Of a DNA stretch of 64,000 bases, positions 58,865 through 64,000 are shown one piece after another (the first letter of the stretch is position 1; each line of letters begins with the position of its first letter). A model generated the notes under the pieces. The model made no database searches and was not told the origin of the DNA. It was given only the letters and a program-made list of their open reading frames with translations. The DNA comes from Blastochloris sulfoviridis. GTDB lineage: Bacteria; Pseudomonadota; Alphaproteobacteria; Rhizobiales; Xanthobacteraceae. Position numbers and translations under genes: made by a program. The DNA lies in assembly GCF_008630065.1 (NCBI RefSeq), contig NZ_VWPL01000002.1, positions 1-64,000 of the forward strand, read 5' to 3'.

Positions 58865-60202
58865 ATGAGAAAACCGAACCGTTCTGCCGGACGGGCGCGC
58901 CCGCCCGAGCCGCCGGCCGGCCTCGCGTCCCGCCGGGTCGCCGCCGAGCTGATCGAGGGCGTGCTGCACCATGGCCGCCCGCTCGACGAGGCGCTGGAGG
59001 CGGCACTGGCCGGGGTCGCCGAGCGCGACCGCGCGCTGGTGCGCATGCTGGTTGGCACCGTGCTGCGCCGCCACGGCACGCTGCGCGCGGTGGTCGGCAC
59101 GTTCCTCACCCGCGCGCCGAAGGGCGGACCGCGGCTGGACGCGGCGCTGCTGCTCGGCGCGGCGCAGATCCTGTTCCTGGATGTGCCGGACCATGCAGCG
59201 GTCGATCTGTCGGTGCGGCTTGCGACATCCGACCATGCCGCCCGCCACTATGCCGGCCTCGTCAACGCCGTGCTGCGCAAGGTGGCGGCCGAGGGGCAAG
59301 CCGTGCTGGCCGGGCTTGCCGATCCCGGCATTGATGCGCCCGACTGGCTGATGGCGCGCTGGCGCGCCGCCTATGGCGCCGAGGTTGCCGCCGCCATCGC
59401 AGAGGCCCACCGGCATGAGGCGGCGCTCGATCTCACGGTGAAGGCGGACGCCGCCGGTTGGGCCGAGCGGCTCGGCGGGCAGGTGCTGCCGACCGGCTCG
59501 GTGCGGCTGCTCGCCAAGGGGCCGGTGCCGCAGCTCGAAGGCTTCGCGCAGGGCGCGTGGTGGGTGCAGGATGCCGCCGCGGCTTTGCCGGCGCGCCTCC
59601 TCGGCGACGTGCGGGGCCTGCGGGTCGCCGACCTCTGCGCCGCGCCGGGCGGCAAGACGCTGCAGCTCGCCACGGCCGGCGCCAGCGTCACCGCGGTCGA
59701 CCGCGCCGACAGCCGGCTCGACCGGCTGCGCCAGAACCTCGAACGCACCGGCCTCACGGCGGAGATCGTCTGCGCCGACGTGCTGGCCTTCGCGGGCGGG
59801 ACGTTCGACGCGGTGCTGCTCGATGCGCCGTGCTCGGCCACCGGCACCATCCGCCGCCACCCGGACGTCGCCTGGACCAAGGGGCCGCAGGACATCGCGT
59901 CGCTCGCCGAGTTGCAGGCGGCCCTGCTCGACCGCGCGGTCCAGCTGGTGAAGCCCGGCGGGCGGCTCGTCTACTGCACCTGCTCGCTCGAGCCGGAGGA
60001 GGGGCCGGACCAGATTGAGGCGCTGCTGGCGCGGCGGCCGGGCGTGACGCGGCTGCCGATCGAGGCGGCCGCGATCGGCGCCGATCCGGCCTGGATCACC
60101 GCGGCCGGCGATCTGCGCACCCTGCCGTGCCACCTGCCGGACGCCGACCCGCGGCTGGCCGGCCTCGACGGCTTCTTCGCCGCCCGGCTGGCCATCGGCT
60201 GA
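58865..60202 (+). CDS. rsmB: RsmB/NOP2-type RNA (cytosine-C5) methyltransferase
   Basis: This 445-residue enzyme has an NusB-like N-terminal domain (about 22-145) and a Rossmann methyltransferase domain. Motif I is VADLCAAPGGKTLQLA near 258. The catalytic cysteines are in LLDAPCSATGTIRRHPD near 320 and VYCTCSLEPEEG near 371. RsmB makes m5C967 of 16S rRNA. The ATG at 58865 is preferred, though one 12 codons upstream is open. Target assignment is by family. Confidence 0.92.
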   Translation: MRKPNRSAGRARPPEPPAGLASRRVAAELIEGVLHHGRPLDEALEAALAGVAERDRALVRMLVGTVLRRHGTLRAVVGTFLTRAPKGGPRLDAALLLGAAQILFLDVPDHAAVDLSVRLATSDHAARHYAGLVNAVLRKVAAEGQAVLAGLADPGIDAPDWLMARWRAAYGAEVAAAIAEAHRHEAALDLTVKADAAGWAERLGGQVLPTGSVRLLAKGPVPQLEGFAQGAWWVQDAAAALPARLLGDVRGLRVADLCAAPGGKTLQLATAGASVTAVDRADSRLDRLRQNLERTGLTAEIVCADVLAFAGGTFDAVLLDAPCSATGTIRRHPDVAWTKGPQDIASLAELQAALLDRAVQLVKPGGRLVYCTCSLEPEEGPDQIEALLARRPGVTRLPIEAAAIGADPAWITAAGDLRTLPCHLPDADPRLAGLDGFFAARLAIG

Positions 60203-60391
60203 ACAATCCTCGTCAAGTCCGGACAGACGATCGCCGGCCCGCCGGCCGCCTGCACCTCTTTTGTGGTGAACAGCACGTAAAGGATCGCTTGCAGAATTGT
60301 CCGAACCTGCCATGGGATATTGGACACTGGGGTTCCTGGAACGTCCGCCGATCTGAATGAACCGGCCGGACGCTTTAAGTCTTTGAGTTGT

Positions 60392-60438
60392 CGCATTCTC
60401 GTTCGCAAAACCGGTTCCCACTTTTGCGGAGAATGCTC
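60392..60438. repeat. Intergenic repeat family B, copy 7
   Basis: CGCATTCTCGTTCGCAAAAC, CGGTTCCCAC and TTTTGCGGAGAATGCTCT make this the best-preserved copy. It ends 20 bp before the heparinase-like start codon. Confidence 0.8.
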
Positions 60439-60457
60439 TGGAGGGGGAAAAGCGAGC

Positions 60458-62161
60458 ATGGCGCGAGCGCGCACCGGCCTGTTCGTCGTCGAGCGACTGG
60501 CGCGCGACATGCGGGCTTCCTGGGCGGCCTCGCGGCTCGTGCGCTGGCGCTATGGCGCGGGTTCGCTCGACCGGCTGGTGATCGCCCCGCAGGATCTGCG
60601 CACCGCCGACCCCACCAATGCCAGCGAAATTTACGCAGGTCATTTCGCCTTCGCCGGCAAGATGGTGGCGGTCGATGGCCGCTCGCCGTTCGAGATGCCG
60701 GCGCCGTCGCAGGAATGGTCCGAGGAGCTGATGTCGTTCGCCTGGCTGCGCCATCTGCGCGCCGCCGGCACCGCCATCGCCCAGCAGAACGCCCGCGCCC
60801 TGATTGACGAATGGATCCATGTCTGCGGCGGCTATGATCCGCGCGCCTGGGAGCCGACCATCCTGTCGCGCCGGATCATCTCGTGGCTCGCCCACGCGCC
60901 GATGATCCTGGAGAATGCCGACCACGACTTCTACCGGCGCTTCCTGCGCAGCCTGCTGAAGCAGGTGCGCTTTCTGCGCCAGGTCTCCCGCGATGCCCAG
61001 GACGGCTATCCGCGGCTGGTCTCGGCCATCGCGCTCAGCTTCGCCGGCCTGTGCATGGCCGGGCAGGGGCGGCTGCTCAAGGTGGCGCAGCGGCGGCTGG
61101 CCTACGAGCTGGGCCGCCAGATCCTGCCGGACGGCGTGCATGTCAGCCGCAATCCCGGCGTGCTGGTCGAGCTGCTGCTCGATCTTCTTCCGCTCCGTCA
61201 GGCGTTCGCCGCCCGCAGCGTGCCGCCCGATGCGCTGATGAACGCCATCGACCGCACCATGCCGATGCTGCGCTTCTTCCGCCACCGCGACGGCACGCTG
61301 GGCAATTTCAACGGCATGGGCACCACGGCGGCCGACCACCTCGCGACGCTGCTGGCCTATGACGACGCCCGCGGCCGGCCGATCGCCGCCGCCCCGCACG
61401 GCGGCTATCAGCGCATGGAGGCCGGCAGCACGGTGGTGCTGATGGATACCGGCCCGCCGCCGCCGATCGCGGTGGCCGGCGACGCCCATGCCGGCTGCCT
61501 GTCGTTCGAGATGTCGGTGGGCCGCCACCGGCTGGTGGTCAATTGCGGCGTGCCGACCGCCAACCGCGCCGCCTGGCGCGCCGCCGCCCGGGCCACCGCC
61601 GCCCACTCCACCGCGGTGCTGGCCGACACCTCCTCCTGCCGCTTCCTCACCGGCGGCTTCGCCGAGAGCGTCTGCGGCACGCCGATCGTCGACGGGCCGC
61701 ACGACGCGCGCGCGGCGCGCAGCGAACGTGCCGATTCCATCATGGTGCGCGCCAGCCATGACGGCTATGCACCGCGGTTCGGCGTCCTGCACCAGCGCTC
61801 GCTGCGGCTGACCGCCGACGGCAGCCGGCTCGATGGTGAGGACGTGTTCCAGGACGCTGCGGCGCGTATCAAGGTCGAGGAAGACGACTTTGCCATCCGC
61901 TTCCACCTGCATCCGGCGGTCAAGGTCAGCCCGATCGGTGCGGGCGAGAGCCTGCTGCTGGTGCTGCCCGACCGCGATTCCTGGATGTTCGCGGTCCACG
62001 ACCTGAAACCGGTCCTGGAGGAAAGCGTCTATCTTGGCGCGACCGACGGGCCGCGCCGAACCGTCCAGATCGTGCTGCATGGCCGGCTTCGGACCAGCAC
62101 GCGCATCCGCTGGACCTTCATCCGTACCGACGCCGGCATGGCTGCCGGCCGGCCTTCCTGA
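60458..62161 (+). CDS. Heparinase II/III family protein
   Basis: This 567-residue protein has an N-terminal alpha-helical toroid-like region (about 40-300, with ALIDEWIHVCGGYDPRAWEPTI and NADHDFYRRFLRSLLKQVRFL). The C-terminal beta-sandwich heparinase II/III domain (about 330-530) includes HAGCLSFEMSVGRHRLVVNCG. No signal peptide is evident. Genes of this kind next to rsmB and purH are conserved in Rhizobiales, and they are often linked to surface polysaccharide. The substrate is unknown. Confidence 0.87.
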   Translation: MARARTGLFVVERLARDMRASWAASRLVRWRYGAGSLDRLVIAPQDLRTADPTNASEIYAGHFAFAGKMVAVDGRSPFEMPAPSQEWSEELMSFAWLRHLRAAGTAIAQQNARALIDEWIHVCGGYDPRAWEPTILSRRIISWLAHAPMILENADHDFYRRFLRSLLKQVRFLRQVSRDAQDGYPRLVSAIALSFAGLCMAGQGRLLKVAQRRLAYELGRQILPDGVHVSRNPGVLVELLLDLLPLRQAFAARSVPPDALMNAIDRTMPMLRFFRHRDGTLGNFNGMGTTAADHLATLLAYDDARGRPIAAAPHGGYQRMEAGSTVVLMDTGPPPPIAVAGDAHAGCLSFEMSVGRHRLVVNCGVPTANRAAWRAAARATAAHSTAVLADTSSCRFLTGGFAESVCGTPIVDGPHDARAARSERADSIMVRASHDGYAPRFGVLHQRSLRLTADGSRLDGEDVFQDAAARIKVEEDDFAIRFHLHPAVKVSPIGAGESLLLVLPDRDSWMFAVHDLKPVLEESVYLGATDGPRRTVQIVLHGRLRTSTRIRWTFIRTDAGMAAGRPS

Positions 62162-62176
62162 TCAAGTGGTGTCTTA

Positions 62177-63766
62177 ATGCCTGACCGTATCCGCCCCATC
62201 GGCCGCGCTCTTTTGTCCGTCTCGGACAAGACCGGTCTCGTCCCCTTCGCCCAGGCGCTGGCGTCGCGGGGCGTCACGCTGGTCTCGACCGGCGGCACGG
62301 CCCAGGCGCTTAAAGAGGCCGGCATTCCGGTCACCGACGTCGCCGACGTCACCGGCTATCCGGAGATGATGGATGGGCGGGTGAAGACCCTGCACCCCAA
62401 GATCCATGGCGGCCTCTTGGCCATCCGCGACGATGCCGCCCACGCCGCCGCCATGGCCGAGCACGGCATTCCGCCGATCGACCTCCTGGTGGTGTCGCTC
62501 TATCCGTTCGAGGAGACGCTGGCCAAGGGCTCAGGCTTCGACGACTGCATCGAGAACATCGACATTGGCGGGCCGGCGATGATCCGCGCCGCCGCCAAGA
62601 ACCATCCCGACGTGGCGGTGGTGGTCGATGTGTCCGACTACCAGACGGTGCTCGACGAGATCGAGGCCCACGGCGGCACCACGCTCGCCACCCGCAAGCG
62701 GCTCGCCGCGCGCGCCTTCGCCCGCACCGGCGCCTATGACGCGGCGATTTCGACGTGGCTGCTCGCCGAGGTCGGCGAGACCACCCCGCCGTTCCGCGCC
62801 GTCGGCGGCCGCCTCCTGCAGGGCCTGCGCTATGGTGAGAACCCGCACCAGTGGGCCGGCTTCTACCGCACCGGCGAGGTGCGCCCGGGCGTCGCCACCG
62901 CCCGCCAGCTCCAGGGCAAGGAGCTCAGCTACAACAACATCAACGACACCGACGCCGCCTATGAGTGCATCGGCGAATTCTCGCCTGAGCGCACCCCGGC
63001 GGTGGTGATCGTCAAGCACGCCAATCCGTGCGGCGTCGCCGAGGCGCCGTCCTTGCTGGAGGCCTACCGCAAGGCGCTGATGTGCGATCCGGTTTCGGCC
63101 TATGGCGGCATCATTGCCGTCAACCGGCGTCTCGACGTCGCGACCGCGCGGGCGATTGCCGAAATCTTCACCGAGGTGGTGATCGCGCCGGAGGCAGACG
63201 ACGAGGCGATCGCAGTGTTCGCCGCCAAGAAGAATCTTCGCCTGTTGATCGCCGGGACGCTGCCCGACCCGCGTGCACGGGGACTCGTCGCCAAGACGGT
63301 CGCCGGCGGCCTGCTGGTGCAGTCGCGCGACAATGCGGTGGTCGACGACATGGATCTGAAGGTGGTCACCAAGCGCGCGCCGACCGCGGCGGAGTTCGAG
63401 GATCTCAAGTTTGCCTTCCGCGTCTGCAAGCACGTGAAGTCGAACACCATCATCTATGCCAAGGACCGCGCCACGGTGGGCATCGGCGCCGGCCAGATGA
63501 GCCGGGTCGATTCCGCCCGCATCGCCGCGCGCAAGGCGATCGACGCGGCCGAGATGGCCGGTTTGGTGGAGCCCTTGACCAAGGGCTGCGTGGTGGCGTC
63601 GGACGCCTTCTTCCCGTTCGCCGACGGCCTGATCGCGGCGGCGGAAGCGGGCGCCACGGCGGTGATCCAGCCCGGCGGCTCGATCCGCGACGCCGAGGTG
63701 ATTGCGGCGGCCGACGCGCGCGGCCTCGCCATGGTGCTCACCGGCACTCGGCATTTCCGGCATTGA
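62177..63766 (+). CDS. purH: Bifunctional AICAR transformylase/IMP cyclohydrolase
   Basis: PurH (529 residues) performs the last two steps of IMP synthesis. The cyclohydrolase domain (about 1-200) has [19 protein letters not shown] and [10 protein letters not shown]. The transformylase domain includes [17 protein letters not shown] near 253, the catalytic KHANPCGVA near 280 and [10 protein letters not shown]. The ATG lies 15 bp after the heparinase-like gene, so they are probably co-transcribed. A family C and a family D repeat follow. Confidence 0.97.
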   Translation: MPDRIRPIGRALLSVSDKTGLVPFAQALASRGVTLVSTGGTAQALKEAGIPVTDVADVTGYPEMMDGRVKTLHPKIHGGLLAIRDDAAHAAAMAEHGIPPIDLLVVSLYPFEETLAKGSGFDDCIENIDIGGPAMIRAAAKNHPDVAVVVDVSDYQTVLDEIEAHGGTTLATRKRLAARAFARTGAYDAAISTWLLAEVGETTPPFRAVGGRLLQGLRYGENPHQWAGFYRTGEVRPGVATARQLQGKELSYNNINDTDAAYECIGEFSPERTPAVVIVKHANPCGVAEAPSLLEAYRKALMCDPVSAYGGIIAVNRRLDVATARAIAEIFTEVVIAPEADDEAIAVFAAKKNLRLLIAGTLPDPRARGLVAKTVAGGLLVQSRDNAVVDDMDLKVVTKRAPTAAEFEDLKFAFRVCKHVKSNTIIYAKDRATVGIGAGQMSRVDSARIAARKAIDAAEMAGLVEPLTKGCVVASDAFFPFADGLIAAAEAGATAVIQPGGSIRDAEVIAAADARGLAMVLTGTRHFRH

Positions 63767-63778
63767 TCTGAAGCGCTG

Positions 63779-63884
63779 TCGCCCCGGGCGAGGCTTCAGC
63801 CGAGACCCGGGGCCGTAAGCAGAAAGGGGCCGGTTCTGCGGACGATCCCGGCTCGCGCGGCTTCGCCGCTTGGCCGGGATGACG
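63779..63884. repeat. Intergenic repeat family C, copy 4
   Basis: CGCCCCGGGCGAGGC ... GAGACCCGGGGCCGT and GATCCCGGCTCGCGCGG ... TGGCCGGGATGACG form two hairpins 12 bp after purH. Confidence 0.75.
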
Positions 63885-63897
63885 TCAAGACGTCCTG

Positions 63898-63995
63898 CTG
63901 TTTCCGGGAGATCACTTCGTGATCCCGGAAGCGAACTCGCCGAAAACCCTTGTTCGACAACGGGATTTTCGGCGATCGGAATACGGCTCGAAGGC
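63898..63995. repeat. Intergenic repeat family D, inverted copy
   Basis: The last 59 bp (63937-63995) match the reverse complement of the proB-side copy with only a few differences. The neighbouring hairpin TTCCGGGAGATCAC / GTGATCCCGGAA corresponds to the second stem of that copy. Confidence 0.75.
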
Positions 63996-64000
63996 TTGGT

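Noticed and set aside
58505-62080. 1191-residue open frame opposite htpX, rsmB and the heparinase-like gene
   Set aside because: It crosses three well-identified genes on the other strand and has shadow-frame composition.

Overview
The window is high-GC chromosomal DNA from an alphaproteobacterium, most probably order Hyphomicrobiales (Rhizobiales). The evidence is the gene content and order: acnA next to ccmABCD-ccmG, cobS-cobT, rplU-rpmA-obgE-proB, hemC-hemD-mic60-hemY divergent from tsaD-gpsA, rpmB / DUF3108 / SUV3-like helicase / S4 protein / fdxA / carD / rpoH, and a PhyR-NepR-EcfG general stress cassette. Family or genus cannot be fixed from the sequence alone. About 57 protein genes and three tRNAs (Thr-CGT, Arg-CCT, Ala-CGC) are supported. 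No prophage, insertion sequence or CRISPR array was seen.

Layout. 1-6.5 kb: aconitase (minus strand), the cytochrome c maturation operon (plus) and BolA. 6.5-11.4 kb: a J-domain protein, the cobaltochelatase subunits cobS and cobT and an exported esterase-like protein. 11.4-15.5 kb: ribosomal proteins L21 and L27, an acetyltransferase, ObgE and ProB. 15.8-18.0 kb: general stress response (KGG-repeat stress protein, EcfG sigma, NepR, PhyR). 18.2-25.5 kb: tRNA-Thr, the heme operon with an unusual HemD-Mic60 fused frame, TsaD and GpsA. 25.7-34.7 kb: rpmB, DUF3108, large RNA helicase, S4 protein, ferredoxin, CarD and an RpoH-type sigma. 34.7-44.8 kb: M48 protease and SNase-like protein, two tRNAs, YggT-DUF167-FolD, a frameshifted DsbA-like isomerase, an SDR, DUF1232, a quinone oxidoreductase and a LysE exporter. 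44.2-53.8 kb: a membrane protein and RlmN, carbonic anhydrase, a split YeeE/YedE transporter, Asd, LeuB, a lytic transglycosylase and a cNMP-binding protein. 53.8-64 kb: response regulator, L,D-transpeptidase-PAP2, ArgG, SDHAF4-like protein, HtpX, RsmB-like methyltransferase, heparinase-like protein and PurH.

Two themes stand out. First, four sites fit the EcfG promoter pattern GGAAC-N16/17-CGTT exactly: two divergent ones between nepR and phyR, one before the KGG stress protein and one before the rpoH-type gene. Together they suggest a self-amplifying general stress circuit that hands on to a second sigma factor. Second, the intergenic spaces are filled with four families of palindromic repeats (called A to D here). 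Some abut start or stop codons and probably act as terminators or ribosome binding sites.

Other points of note are the stop-less junction between hemD and mic60, a one-base frameshift in a 2-hydroxychromene-2-carboxylate isomerase-like gene, 14-bp tandem repeats before cobS, an AT-rich palindrome before the YeeE/YedE pair, and a G/C homopolymer block near the left edge that may be an assembly artefact.
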